Part shown: positions 7,726 to 15,955 of the stretch, in pieces | How positions within the stretch are numbered: position 1 is the stretch's first letter | Layout of the letters: each line of letters opens with the position of its first letter | Origin: a virus | DNA length: 40,983 nt | Direction: 5' to 3' (one strand) | IMG/VR virus record: IMGVR_UViG_3300045242_000094 | Location: 1-40,983 of that record | Notes under the pieces: model-generated | Seen by the model: only the letters and a program-made list of their open reading frames with translations | Databases searched by the model: none | What the model was told of the DNA's origin: nothing | Made by a program: the position numbers and the translations under genes

Positions 7726-7788
7726 CTGCCCCTCCCCTCTACTCTTCAAAATGCCCCTTTTGACGCCTGCCATGCAGCAAAGTGCCAG

Positions 7789-8067
7789 ATGCCACAATTG
7801 AGCGCCCCGGAAGCTGTCAGAACACCCCAGGAATGGCTCGACGGCCACGCGTCAGGCCTGGCATCGCGCGATGGCGAAGTGTCGCTGCTCAATGCGGTAA
7901 TCCGGGAATTAGCGGCAGAGAAGATGGCGACATTGGCGGCTATGCGCGAGTTGCTGAGTGGCCACGACAGGCTTTATTGCGCTCATTTTGGTGCCGCCTG
8001 CAATCCGGCTGACGATATCGCCGCCAAGGCCGCCCGCCGGATACTGGATGGGGCATATCCCCGCTGA
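7789..8067 (+). CDS. Hypothetical helical protein
   Basis: 92 residues from ATG 7789 (MPQLSAPEAVRTPQEWLDGHASG...). Predicted mainly helical with an amphipathic stretch EVSLLNAVIRELAAEKMATLAAMRELLS. Upstream in-frame starts would overlap the leftward 7513-7725 gene. The last 17 bases are also the first part of the CRISPR-like repeat at 8051, so the array abuts or invades the end of this gene. Confidence 0.55.
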   Translation: MPQLSAPEAVRTPQEWLDGHASGLASRDGEVSLLNAVIRELAAEKMATLAAMRELLSGHDRLYCAHFGAACNPADDIAAKAARRILDGAYPR

Positions 8068-8140
8068 CGCAGGGAACACCAGATCTGGGAGAACGGCCTC
8101 GGCCCGGTGCTCGGGTCAACCCCGCACGGCGGGGAAGGCG
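8051..8140 (-). CRISPR. Minimal type I-E-like CRISPR: repeat-spacer-degenerate repeat
   Basis: A 29-nt repeat (8051-8079), 32-nt spacer (8080-8111) and second 29-nt copy (8112-8140) have exactly the type I-E 61-nt period. Compared with the complement of the Escherichia coli K-12 repeat, the first copy matches 23 of 29 positions, including an unbroken CCCCGCTG and GGGAAC. The second copy is degenerate but keeps CGG, CCCCGC and GCGGGGAA with a shortened 3-nt loop. By comparison with known arrays the crRNA would read leftward, so 8112-8140 is the leader-side repeat. The spacer matches this phage at 8232-8263 (inside the GcrA-like gene) at 26 of 32 positions. No cas genes are present, so host I-E machinery would be needed. 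Confidence 0.75.
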
Positions 8141-8171
8141 ACCCCTTAACATGATCGTGGAGGCCAGCGCT

Positions 8172-8456
8172 ATGGCAACCATGCGGCACGTTGTATCCAT
8201 CCCCTGGTCCGACGAGGAACGTAACCTGTTACGCCAGCTATGGGCCAACGGACTCGGGCCGGTGCTGATCGGGCGGCTCATGGGGCGCTCCAAATACAGC
8301 GTCACCAAGCAGACGCAGGCACTCAAGCTGCCGCGACACCGGCTGCCGCCCGGTCTGGCGCCGCCACCAGAACCACGCCAACGACCACCACAACCACTGC
8401 GACCCGGCGCCCGCACGCTGCCGCCGCTGCCGAGCGAGATGAACGCCGGCGAGTGA
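8172..8456 (+). CDS. GcrA-like / SANT-type HTH DNA-binding protein
   Basis: 94 residues from ATG 8172, chosen because GGAGG lies 8 bases upstream; ATG 8151 is an alternative. Residues about 11-52 (WSDEERNLLRQLWANGLGPVLIGRLMGRSKYSVTKQTQALKLP) match the N-terminal HTH of GcrA-type alphaproteobacterial cell-cycle regulators, with the W-[ST]-D-E opening. The rest is Pro/Arg-rich and disordered. GcrA-like phage proteins probably tune phage or host transcription. The QLWANGLGPV codons are the region matched by the neighbouring CRISPR-like spacer. Confidence 0.7.
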   Translation: MATMRHVVSIPWSDEERNLLRQLWANGLGPVLIGRLMGRSKYSVTKQTQALKLPRHRLPPGLAPPPEPRQRPPQPLRPGARTLPPLPSEMNAGE

Positions 8457-8472
8457 TGTGATATAACGAAAC

Positions 8473-8507
8473 GGCTCGGGGGGCGCGTCAACGCCCTGGT
8501 CCGAGCC
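8473..8507 (+). terminator. Two-tier hairpin, probable terminator
   Basis: The outer stem GGCTCGG (8473-8479) pairs with CCGAGCC (8501-8507) and the inner stem GGGCG (8481-8485) with CGCCC (8492-8496), with a 6-base loop. It follows the GcrA-like gene and precedes the HNH gene's ribosome binding site. It has no U-rich tail, so it is either a weak terminator or a structured leader for the HNH gene. Confidence 0.6.
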
Positions 8508-8531
8508 TAACCGCCGACATGGAGGTGAGCC

Positions 8532-9206
8532 ATGGCGAAGGCTGCTGGATACCTACCCCACACGGGCCCGATCGTCACGCGGGCCGAGGCCAAGGCGGCC
8601 GGGGCCAAGCTATACTTCACCGGGAAGCCGTGTCCGAAGGGGCACATCAGCGAGCGGTGGATCGCAAGCTACTCATGCGATACGTGCCAGCGCTTCGATC
8701 TGATCGCGCTGTATCAGGGCAACTACAAAGGCCGCCGAGACCGCAACCGATCCACCGCTAAGGCGTATCGCGAGGCCGCGCGAGAGAAGAACCGCATTCT
8801 CTCGCGGCAACAGTATGAAGCCCGCAAGCCATATATGGCGGCGTGGCAGGCCGCCAACGCAGACAAAATCCGGGAGTATCGCCGCGCTCGCGATGCCGCA
8901 ATGTCAGACGAACAGCGCGAAAAGAAGCGCGTTATCGTTCGCAATCGTCGTGCCCGCAAGCGAGGGAATGGTGGGAAACACACCGCCGCCCAGATCAGGG
9001 AACTGTTAATCAGACAGCGACACAGATGTATATACTGTCCAGCAGATCTGCGGCGTGGCTATCACGCAGACCACATCATGCCGCTTGCCCGTGGCGGGTC
9101 GAACGACATCCGCAACATCCAGTTGCTGTGTCCGACCTGCAACGACAGCAAGGGCTACAGCCACCCTGTTGCATGGGCACAGCAGAAGCGGGGACGACTG
9201 CTGTAG
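8532..9206 (+). CDS. HNH endonuclease (probable homing endonuclease)
   Basis: 224 residues from ATG 8532 with ribosome binding site GGAGGTG. The N-terminus carries a zinc-type pair (GKPCPKGH ... CDTCQRF), a long basic helical middle follows, and the C-terminal HNH is CIYCPADL ... HADHIMPLARGGSNDIRNIQLLCPTCNDSKG, with the catalytic DH pair and the two closing Cys. This is a complete free-standing homing-type nuclease. It sits directly before the portal gene, a favoured site for such elements. Confidence 0.85.
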   Translation: MAKAAGYLPHTGPIVTRAEAKAAGAKLYFTGKPCPKGHISERWIASYSCDTCQRFDLIALYQGNYKGRRDRNRSTAKAYREAAREKNRILSRQQYEARKPYMAAWQAANADKIREYRRARDAAMSDEQREKKRVIVRNRRARKRGNGGKHTAAQIRELLIRQRHRCIYCPADLRRGYHADHIMPLARGGSNDIRNIQLLCPTCNDSKGYSHPVAWAQQKRGRLL

Positions 9207-9215
9207 GAGGCTCCT

Positions 9216-11390
9216 ATGCCTCGGTCTAAGGCGGGTGATGCTGAGATTATCAGGGAAGCGAAGGAAAGGTTCGCTCGTTGCGTGGCTTGGGAGTCTGATT
9301 GGAGGGAGCGAGCATTATTTGATACTCGTTTCGCTAACGGAGACCCTTTGAACTGCTACCAGTGGGATACGAATGTTAGGTCTGAGCGTGGCGCTAGGCC
9401 TTGTCTTACTTATAACCAAACGAGGCAACATAACTTACAGGTCCAGAATGATAACAGGCAGCACAAGGCGCAGATCAAGGTAAGCCCCAGTGGGGGACGT
9501 GCCAGTTATGAAGCCGCGCAGGTGTTTAGCGGCATCATCCGGCGCATCGAGTATCAATCGAAGGCCGTCGACGCCTACGCCACTGCGACATACCACCAGG
9601 TCGAGAGTGGCATCGGCTATGTGCGCGTCGACACCGGATACTGCAACGACAATAGCTTCGATCTGGATCTGTTTATCAAGCGCGTGAAAGACCCGCGCTC
9701 GATCTACATGGACCCGGACTGCGAGATGTACGACAAATCCGATGCGATGTTTGCATTCGTGTTCGAGGACATCGAGCGGTCGCGCTACGAGGACGAGCAC
9801 GGTAAGGACGATCAGGCAGCCCCGGCCGCGCTCGATCATACCGATGGCTGGAACGACCGAGATCACGTCCGCATCGCGGAATACTGGCGCGTGGCAATCA
9901 ACACCGCCACAATCCACCGCCTGCACGACGGCACCGTGGTGCGTGACGATGAGATCCCGCCCGAGTTGCGTGAGCAGGTTAAGGCACTGATCGACAAATC
10001 ACGCGAGGTGCAGGAACGCAGCGTGGAATGGTTCAAGATCGCCGGCGACCGGATTGTGGATCGCGAGGACTGGCCGGGGAAGTACATACCGATCGTGCCG
10101 TGGATCGGTGAAGAGACGGTGATTGCCGGCGAGATGGATCGCAAGGGGCACACCAGATCGCAGATAGATGCGCAGCGGATTTATAATTACTGGGCATCGG
10201 CGGCGGTGGAACAGGTGGCGCTGCAAACCAAATCACCCTACGTCGCGCGTGCCGATGCGATCGAAGGCAGGGAAGAGCAGTGGGCCACTGCCAACACCAA
10301 AAACTGGTCGGTGCTGTTGTTTAATCCCCTAGACGAGCAGGGCAACCCGATCCAACGACCCGAGCGCGAGCCGCCACCACAGATGGCGCAGGCGTATATC
10401 CAGGGGATGCAGATCGCTAAGGCGGATCTGATGTCGGTCACCGGGCAATATCAGGCCGAGCTTGGGGCGCCGAGTAATGAGCGCAGCGGCGTCGCCATCC
10501 AGCAGCGACAGCGTCAGGGCGACAACGCCACGTATCACTACACGGACAATCAGGCCAAAGGCATCAGGCAAGTCGGCAGAATTCTCATCGATCTGATCCC
10601 TAAGATCTACGACACCCCGCGTGTTGTTTTGATGCTCGCGGAAGACGGTAGCGAGAGCAAAGTGTTGGTGGCTCCCGATGCACCAGACGCGCATCAGCAA
10701 GTACAGCCGCAGCCGGATGGTAGCGTCGCGCCTGTCATGCCAGGGCAGGCACAGGCCGCGCAGGATGACCCCAATGCGCCCGATCCGGCGGTGATTTTTA
10801 ATCCCAATGTGGGCGAGTATTCCGTCGAGGCTGATGTCGGGCCGGCGTTTGGTACGCAGCGGCAGGAAGCGGCCAATGCGTTCTCGGAAATCATGCAACA
10901 GAACCCGGCGGCGTTTCAGATCGTGGGCGACTACTGGGCGGCCAATTCGGACTTCCCCGGGGCTGATGAGTTGGCAGAGCGACTGAAGCGGGGGTTGCCG
11001 CCGCAGTACAAGGCCGGGCCCGACCCGCAGGTGGTGCAGGTACAACAGGCCGCGCAGCAGCAGGCACAACACGCCCACGAGCTGCTCGGGCAGGCCGATC
11101 AGGAAATCGCGGCGCTGAAGCAGCAACTCGCCACAGCGCAGATGCAGGGCAAGGACAAGGACGCCGAGATCGCGGTCAAAGATTACGACGCCGAAACTAG
11201 GCGTTTAGCGGCTGTCGGTGCCATCGATCCGCACAGCCTGCAGGTGATCGTGCGGGGCATGGTCGAGGACATGCTCGGCACGCGGCTGCAGCCGGTGCTG
11301 GAAGGGCACGCCGACGTGCAGGGGGACTTGGCCGCCCGTATGGCGCCGCCGGCCCCAGAGGCATCCCCGGCGCCCGCAACGGTGCAGTAA
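9216..11390 (+). CDS. Portal protein (P22-like)
   Basis: 724 residues from ATG 9216 with ribosome binding site TAGGAGG. The N-terminal two thirds follow the P22 portal family pattern (REAKERFARCVAWESDWRERALFDTRFANGD ... LTYNQTRQHNLQVQNDNRQ ... DPRSIYMDPDCE ... VTGQYQAELG). Twelve copies form the DNA channel at the packaging vertex. The last 130 residues are Gln/Ala-rich and helical, like the barrel or crown extension of P22 portals, and end in a Pro/Ala tail. The first 60 codons use more A/T-ending codons than the rest, possibly because of the adjacent HNH insertion. Confidence 0.9.
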   Translation: MPRSKAGDAEIIREAKERFARCVAWESDWRERALFDTRFANGDPLNCYQWDTNVRSERGARPCLTYNQTRQHNLQVQNDNRQHKAQIKVSPSGGRASYEAAQVFSGIIRRIEYQSKAVDAYATATYHQVESGIGYVRVDTGYCNDNSFDLDLFIKRVKDPRSIYMDPDCEMYDKSDAMFAFVFEDIERSRYEDEHGKDDQAAPAALDHTDGWNDRDHVRIAEYWRVAINTATIHRLHDGTVVRDDEIPPELREQVKALIDKSREVQERSVEWFKIAGDRIVDREDWPGKYIPIVPWIGEETVIAGEMDRKGHTRSQIDAQRIYNYWASAAVEQVALQTKSPYVARADAIEGREEQWATANTKNWSVLLFNPLDEQGNPIQRPEREPPPQMAQAYIQGMQIAKADLMSVTGQYQAELGAPSNERSGVAIQQRQRQGDNATYHYTDNQAKGIRQVGRILIDLIPKIYDTPRVVLMLAEDGSESKVLVAPDAPDAHQQVQPQPDGSVAPVMPGQAQAAQDDPNAPDPAVIFNPNVGEYSVEADVGPAFGTQRQEAANAFSEIMQQNPAAFQIVGDYWAANSDFPGADELAERLKRGLPPQYKAGPDPQVVQVQQAAQQQAQHAHELLGQADQEIAALKQQLATAQMQGKDKDAEIAVKDYDAETRRLAAVGAIDPHSLQVIVRGMVEDMLGTRLQPVLEGHADVQGDLAARMAPPAPEASPAPATVQ

Positions 11391-11393
11391 GAC

Positions 11394-13142
11394 GTGGCGG
11401 TCAACCCGCTCTCGTATGGCGACCCCTACAGGCTCAGCGACAACCCGCTGGGGCGCGCGCCTGCGCCACCCTATGACCCTGCCGCCGCGACGCTGCCGGA
11501 TACCGGGACGCCGACAGTTGTGGACCCGTTGGTGGACTGGCTCACCTCGATGCGGGCGAAGCACCAGCGCGACCAGCCGTCGATCTGGCCCATGTCCAAC
11601 CCCGTGGGCACGCAGGCCTTGAACGAGCAGTCCTTGCGCATGCCAACGGGGCCATACGATCAGATTGCGTTTATGCGGCCGGATGGCACGCCGGTCATGG
11701 CCTCGGATATAGCGGCGGCGCATCAGGCGATAGAGACCGCGAAGGATGTAGCGCCGACTATGGCCCTCGGCATGATGGGCACCACAAGGGGGCCAGTTCG
11801 CGTTCCCGACGTTCCTGAGTTCTCGCCGGGTGATGCGCCGCCAACCCCTTACGGGTCGTCTGAGCCGCCCCCGGCATACGGCATCGGGCACAACCAGCCG
11901 CCAGTGCGCAACGCCATCTGGGCAGCACCGCAAACCCGAGGCGCAGTGACCGCGACGGCGGGGCGGCTGGGGACCAATGCGGACCAGACATTAGAGGCCC
12001 TTGGCCTGCCAGCGTACCGCGATATCGTGCCATCCACCAACACCGGCCCGGTGCCCGAGAGTATGGTGCAATCAGGCTCGCCGGTTCGCCCAGGCCAGGT
12101 GTTCGACCTCTCGGATACTTGGCGCGTGCCAGACGTTTCGCAGGAGGACTTGGCGCGCATCGACCCTAATGCTGGACTTCGGAAGGGCCTGCCGCAACAC
12201 ATCATCGACGCCACCACCGATCCCGACATACGCGGGAAAATGCGCACGGTCGCCGAGGCGGGGCTGAAGACCGGCGGCGCCTACTGGTACAACGCCGAGC
12301 CCCTGCGCCTGGCGTTTGTCACCGAGTTGGGACCAGAGGAAGGCAACGCCACATTCGCCAAATACATGCGCACGGTGGGGGCCGTGAGTGCCGGCTCCGA
12401 CGTGTCCCAGAACATCAGGACCGCGAGCTACTACAACGTGAAAGAGCGCCAGGGCGACCCGGTCAAGTCGGTCGAGGATCTGATCTCGCCCTACGGCCAC
12501 AAGATGCAAAACACGCAATTCGGAGCCTATTCCGACATTGCCGGCGGCAACCCGCTCGATCCCGAGATGCGCCCGAAGCGTGCGTCATTCGATGCCAATC
12601 TGGGCGGCAACCAAGAGCCGGTGACGGTCGACAAGCACAATCTCAGGCTCATCGGGATGCTGTCGAAAAACCCAGAGTTCCTCAACACGACGCAGACGGC
12701 GGACGTCAACTACCCGAGTATCGGCGTGCAGAAAGGCGACAAGATCAACTGGCGCGACGAAGTCAAATCAGGGCGCCTCACGATCGACCAGATGCTGGAA
12801 ATACCGCAGGCCTGGAAGGACGTGCCCGAGGCCAACCACTACGCCGCTCTGGAGGGCTTCCAGCAGGATCTGGCGCGTGAGATGGGCATATCCCCCGCCC
12901 AGCTGCAGGCGGCGCTGTGGGTGGGCGGGGGGCGCGTCACGGGGCTGCGCTCGTTGCCCACAAGCTTCATGGGCGCTTTCGAGGGCCGCCTGCAGAAGAC
13001 CGCCGCCGAGCGTGGCGGCACGCCCACCAAGGCATTGCTCGACTTCGTGCGCGGCAAGAAGCCCCTGCTGTCACCGCTCGCGGCGACGGTGGGCGCTGGT
13101 GCGGCGGCTAACGCCCTGCAGCCCGACGATACTCGTCAATGA
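11394..13142 (+). CDS. Hypothetical virion-module protein between portal and scaffold
   Basis: 582 residues from GTG 11394, three bases after the portal stop. The N-terminal 200 residues are Pro-rich and loosely structured. The middle (GAYWYNAEPLRLAFVTELGPEEGNATFAKYMRTVGAVSAGSDVSQNIRTASYYNVKE) and the part up to residue 540 look like a folded helical domain. The C-terminus has a hydrophobic stretch (LSPLAATVGAGAAANAL). The GxxWYxxxxxR motif recurs in phage proteins of unknown function. Its place between portal and scaffold suggests a virion or head-assembly protein. I do not recognise the family with certainty. Confidence 0.75.
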   Translation: MAVNPLSYGDPYRLSDNPLGRAPAPPYDPAAATLPDTGTPTVVDPLVDWLTSMRAKHQRDQPSIWPMSNPVGTQALNEQSLRMPTGPYDQIAFMRPDGTPVMASDIAAAHQAIETAKDVAPTMALGMMGTTRGPVRVPDVPEFSPGDAPPTPYGSSEPPPAYGIGHNQPPVRNAIWAAPQTRGAVTATAGRLGTNADQTLEALGLPAYRDIVPSTNTGPVPESMVQSGSPVRPGQVFDLSDTWRVPDVSQEDLARIDPNAGLRKGLPQHIIDATTDPDIRGKMRTVAEAGLKTGGAYWYNAEPLRLAFVTELGPEEGNATFAKYMRTVGAVSAGSDVSQNIRTASYYNVKERQGDPVKSVEDLISPYGHKMQNTQFGAYSDIAGGNPLDPEMRPKRASFDANLGGNQEPVTVDKHNLRLIGMLSKNPEFLNTTQTADVNYPSIGVQKGDKINWRDEVKSGRLTIDQMLEIPQAWKDVPEANHYAALEGFQQDLAREMGISPAQLQAALWVGGGRVTGLRSLPTSFMGAFEGRLQKTAAERGGTPTKALLDFVRGKKPLLSPLAATVGAGAAANALQPDDTRQ

Positions 13143-13299
13143 ACGCCAAGATGGCATCCGCTTCGTCCGTGTCGTCAGCGATCCGCGCGATTGCGCGCGC
13201 GAGCTCGTGGTCAGTCCCCCAGGACGCAACGCGCTCCACGAACGCGTCGGCGGCCTCCGTTCTCCACCACGGGTGCGGGTCTGGTATACTGGTCGACAT
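13108..13299 (-). CDS. Small acidic leftward protein
   Basis: 63 residues read leftward from ATG at 13299, preceded by AGAAGGA at good spacing. The composition (PHPWWRTEAADAFVERVASWGTDHELARAIARIADDTDEADAILAFIDEYRRAAG) is a typical small helical acidic protein, not a shadow of the rightward frame. It overlaps the tail of the 11394-13142 gene by 35 bases on the opposite strand. A lone leftward gene inside the virion module suggests a moron or regulator expressed independently. Confidence 0.55.
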   Translation of the reverse strand: MSTSIPDPHPWWRTEAADAFVERVASWGTDHELARAIARIADDTDEADAILAFIDEYRRAAGR

Positions 13300-13332
13300 G
13301 CTGCGTTCCTTCTCAAACAAGGGGCGTCGCTA

Positions 13333-13368
13333 GGGGCGGTATCGGTGCGCAAACACCGGTCCCGCCCC
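13333..13368. terminator. Strong bidirectional hairpin
   Basis: GGGGCGG (13333-13339) pairs with CCGCCCC (13362-13368), and after a 3-base internal loop CGGTG (13343-13347) pairs with CACCG (13354-13358). It lies in the gap between the leftward 63-residue gene and the rightward 13401 gene and could end transcription from the portal side. No U-tract is present. Confidence 0.55.
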
Positions 13369-13400
13369 GCACATAGCATAACCATTGCGGTATTCCAAAG

Positions 13401-13610
13401 ATGACTGACACCCCCACCAGCCTGGCCGAGGCGCTGGCCGAGATCGAGCGCCTGCGCGCCCGCGTTCACGAGCTTGAGTTGTCGCTGGAGATCTGGCGCA
13501 AAGTGGCCGGCGACTTTGGCCACATGGCCATCCACGGCACCCTGGCAGAACCCACGCCAGACGAGGCGACCACCATCGTCCACGACGTACCGCCCAACGC
13601 CCCGAGATAG
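13401..13610 (+). CDS. Small coiled-coil protein before scaffold
   Basis: 69 residues from ATG 13401. The first 35 residues form a clear heptad-type helix (SLAEALAEIERLRARVHELELSLEIWRKVAGDFG), and the rest is short and polar. Function unknown. It is probably co-expressed with the scaffold gene 38 bases downstream. Confidence 0.6.
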   Translation: MTDTPTSLAEALAEIERLRARVHELELSLEIWRKVAGDFGHMAIHGTLAEPTPDEATTIVHDVPPNAPR

Positions 13611-13648
13611 CGCGGCGGCCCTCTACCACCACACACAACGAGTACCCC

Positions 13649-14392
13649 ATGAGCGAGACAATCGAGCAACCGGCCCCCGAGCCGGAACGCGAACCCGCGC
13701 CTACACCCGCACCAGAGTCCACGCCGGCACCGGACGACGCGCCAGAGCAGACGCCCGAGGAAGAGGCCGAGCGTAAGAGTCGGGGCGACCGCCGCTTCGC
13801 GGCCATCACGGCCAAGCTCAGCGCCGCTGAGAGGCTCCAGGCCCAGCAGGCAGCAGAACTGGAGTTCTACCGCCGCCAGGCCGTAGCGCAGCCACAGGGC
13901 GAGGAAACCCCCGAGCAACGCTATCAGCGCGAGCGCGTCGCCATCCGCGCCGAGGTCGAGGCGCAGATCAGGACCGAGCGGTTCCACGAGCAGGGCGCTA
14001 CCGAGTTCACCGACTGGAAGGCGCGCTGCGACGACCTGGTGAAGATGGGCGCCGATGCCGGTTTCGCTCAGTTGCTGGTCGAGATGCCGGATGGCGTGCG
14101 TGTGGCGGGTGCGCTGGCAGCGGACCCCGAGGCGGTGGAGCGCATTGCCGGCCTGCATAGTGAACGCGCGCGGGCTGTCGCGTTGGGTAAGTTCGCCGCC
14201 ACGCTCGGGGCTGACAACGGCAACGGTCACGCCCGTGCGGCTGCACCGACGCCTATGACCCGTGCGCCGGCTCCAGTGCGCCCGGTTACGGGACGCGCCA
14301 GCCCCGTGTTCAATGAATACACCGCAAGCCCCGAAGCGCTGGCCGACTACTACCTGAAGAAAGACCTGGAGCGCCATCGGTCGAGGCGGTGA
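13649..14392 (+). CDS. Scaffolding protein
   Basis: 247 residues from ATG 13649. An acidic, Pro/Glu-rich N-terminus (about 50 residues) is followed by a long charged helical region (RRFAAITAKLSAAERLQAQQAAELEFYRRQAVA ... EQRYQRERVAIRAEVEAQIRTERF) and a basic C-terminus ending YYLKKDLERHRSRR. A highly charged, helical protein with a basic tail directly before the coat gene is the usual form of podovirus scaffolds. The C-terminal basic helix would bind coat protein (known for P22). Identified by position and composition. Confidence 0.75.
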   Translation: MSETIEQPAPEPEREPAPTPAPESTPAPDDAPEQTPEEEAERKSRGDRRFAAITAKLSAAERLQAQQAAELEFYRRQAVAQPQGEETPEQRYQRERVAIRAEVEAQIRTERFHEQGATEFTDWKARCDDLVKMGADAGFAQLLVEMPDGVRVAGALAADPEAVERIAGLHSERARAVALGKFAATLGADNGNGHARAAAPTPMTRAPAPVRPVTGRASPVFNEYTASPEALADYYLKKDLERHRSRR

Positions 14393-14642
14393 TGCCGTGC
14401 CTGGCCGTGCCTGGCCGTGCCTAACCCATAGCGGGTGGGTTAACCCCGCTCACCGCCGCGCCCGGTATATGGCGCTGTGGCTACAGCACACCAAGCCCTC
14501 GCGAGGCTCTAAATCCGCCGTGTCGTGCTGATCCGCCTGCGGCTGTGTCTACCCCTTTCGTCGCAGCGGGCAATCGAGGCTCCAAGAACCGCATCCGGTG
14601 AGGAGCCCTTTTCCCGCACTCGTGTGACGAAAGGGGCATGTC
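14393..14642 (+). promoter_or_regulatory. Leader region of the coat gene with short tandem repeat and hairpin
   Basis: Noncoding. It begins with a short tandem repeat: two CGTGCCTGGC units and a truncated third copy, near 14397-14421. Next comes a hairpin AGCGGG/CCCGCT around 14430-14450 with a TTAA-containing loop. The coat ribosome binding site is AAAGGGG near 14630. The 250-base leader suggests separate control of coat expression from the scaffold. No promoter was identified with confidence. Confidence 0.45.
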
Positions 14643-15833
14643 ATGCCCGCCACCAATACACTCCTCACTATAAACATGATCACGGCGAAAGCGCTCGCAA
14701 TACTGCACCAGAAGTGCAACATTATAGGTGCAGTCAACCGGCAGTATGATGATAGTTTCGCCAACTCCGGAGCTAAAATAGGCAGCACGCTACGCATTCG
14801 CCTGCCGGTGCAATACACGGTCAGCACCACCCCTGCACTGTCGCTGCAGAACACCATCGAGAACTACGTCTCGCTACCGATCACCAACCAGTACCACGTC
14901 GACTTCTCATTCTCGTCCGCAGAGCTCACGCTGACCATCGACGACTTCAGCGCTCGATACATTGAGCCGGCGATTGCTGTGTTGGCTGCCAGGCTGGAAA
15001 GCGACTTCGTCAACGCAATGTGGCCGCAGGTTTGGAACCAAGTGGGCACGGCAGGCAGCGCTATGCCGTTCAAAACGGTGCTGCAGGCGCGCAAGCTGCT
15101 GCTCGACAATCTGACGCCGCAAAGCAAGCAGTGGCTGCTGCGCATCAATACGCAAGACAACGTGGACATGGTCGACACGTTGAAAGGCTTGTTCCAGGCA
15201 TCCACCGAGATCAGGACGCAATACACCGATGGTGTGATGGGCCTGTCGGCGGGATTTGAGTGGGCGGAAAATACCCACTTGACCACGCAGACGCGTGGCG
15301 CCGAGAGCGGCGCATATATCGTTGGTGCAGGCTCGCAGACCGGCAGCACGCTCGCGGTGACGACGGGCACGGGCGCAGGCAATGCCGGCGACGTGTTCAC
15401 CATCACGGGCGTCTATCGCGTGCATCCCGAGACGAAAGTGTCATCGGGCATCTTGCAGCAGTTCGTGCTGACGGCTGCCTACGCTGGTGGTGCTGGCAAC
15501 ATGGCCATCGCACCGGCCATCGTCACGTCAGGGCCGACGCAGAATGTGTCTGGCAGCCCTGCGGCATCCGCGCCTCTCACGTTTGCCAACACAGCAAGCA
15601 CAGCAACGGGGCTCAGCCTCGCCTTTCACCCAGACGCTTTCACATTCGCCACCGCAGATCTTGTCATGCCTGGGGGCGTGGATATGGCGTCACGCGTGGT
15701 AAAGGATGGTATCTCTATGAGGGCCGTGCGTCAATACTCGATTTCAGATGATACGATGCCAATTCGCATCGATGTACTATGGGGCTACGCCGCCCTCCGC
15801 CCCCAACTAGCGTGCAGGCTGGTTGCGAACTAG
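14643..15833 (+). CDS. Major capsid protein (P22 coat-like)
   Basis: 396 residues from ATG 14643. The N-terminus and core follow the P22 gp5 coat family (HK97 fold): ITAKALAILHQKCNIIGAVNRQYDDSFANSGAKIGSTLRIRLP, the FSSAELTLTIDDFSARYIEPAIAVLAARLESDF spine helix, and the late RIDVLWGYAALRPQLACRL strand. Residues about 225-315 (VGAGSQTGSTLAVTTGTG ... FTITGVYRVHPETKVSSGILQQFVL) form a beta-rich insertion where P22 coat has its I-domain. It ends with TAG, showing that UAG is a working stop in this phage. Several hundred copies build the head. Confidence 0.9.
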   Translation: MPATNTLLTINMITAKALAILHQKCNIIGAVNRQYDDSFANSGAKIGSTLRIRLPVQYTVSTTPALSLQNTIENYVSLPITNQYHVDFSFSSAELTLTIDDFSARYIEPAIAVLAARLESDFVNAMWPQVWNQVGTAGSAMPFKTVLQARKLLLDNLTPQSKQWLLRINTQDNVDMVDTLKGLFQASTEIRTQYTDGVMGLSAGFEWAENTHLTTQTRGAESGAYIVGAGSQTGSTLAVTTGTGAGNAGDVFTITGVYRVHPETKVSSGILQQFVLTAAYAGGAGNMAIAPAIVTSGPTQNVSGSPAASAPLTFANTASTATGLSLAFHPDAFTFATADLVMPGGVDMASRVVKDGISMRAVRQYSISDDTMPIRIDVLWGYAALRPQLACRLVAN

Positions 15834-15866
15834 AGAAACCCTGACAGGAAGGACGATCATAACGGA

Positions 15867-15894
15867 CGGCACGGCGTAGTCAAGCGGCGTGCCG
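15867..15894 (+). terminator. Terminator hairpin after coat gene
   Basis: CGGCACG (15867-15873) pairs with CGTGCCG (15888-15894), followed by CCTTCCTTG. It lies between the coat stop and the HNH gene, so coat mRNA can end here and the homing endonuclease may be expressed at a lower level. Confidence 0.6.
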
Positions 15895-15955
15895 CCTTCC
15901 TTGCGGAACGATATCGCACCGAGTATCTTGTCACCTCCTACAGAGGGAGGATGGC

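Noticed and set aside
8068-8150. Decayed duplicate of the GcrA-like gene instead of a CRISPR spacer
   Set aside because: The homology to the GcrA-like gene stops at the limits of the 32-base interval, and the flanks match I-E repeat features instead of the gene; kept as the main alternative to test.
13139-13333. 64-codon rightward ORF (MNAKMASASSVSS...)
   Set aside because: Ser/Ala-rich shadow of the better supported leftward 63-residue gene, which has a ribosome binding site.
14421-14460. GGGTTAACCCCGCT sequence that looks like part of a type I-E repeat
   Set aside because: Only the CCCCGC half resembles the repeat, there is no second copy at 61 bases, and it is explained by a simple AGCGGG/CCCGCT hairpin in the coat leader.
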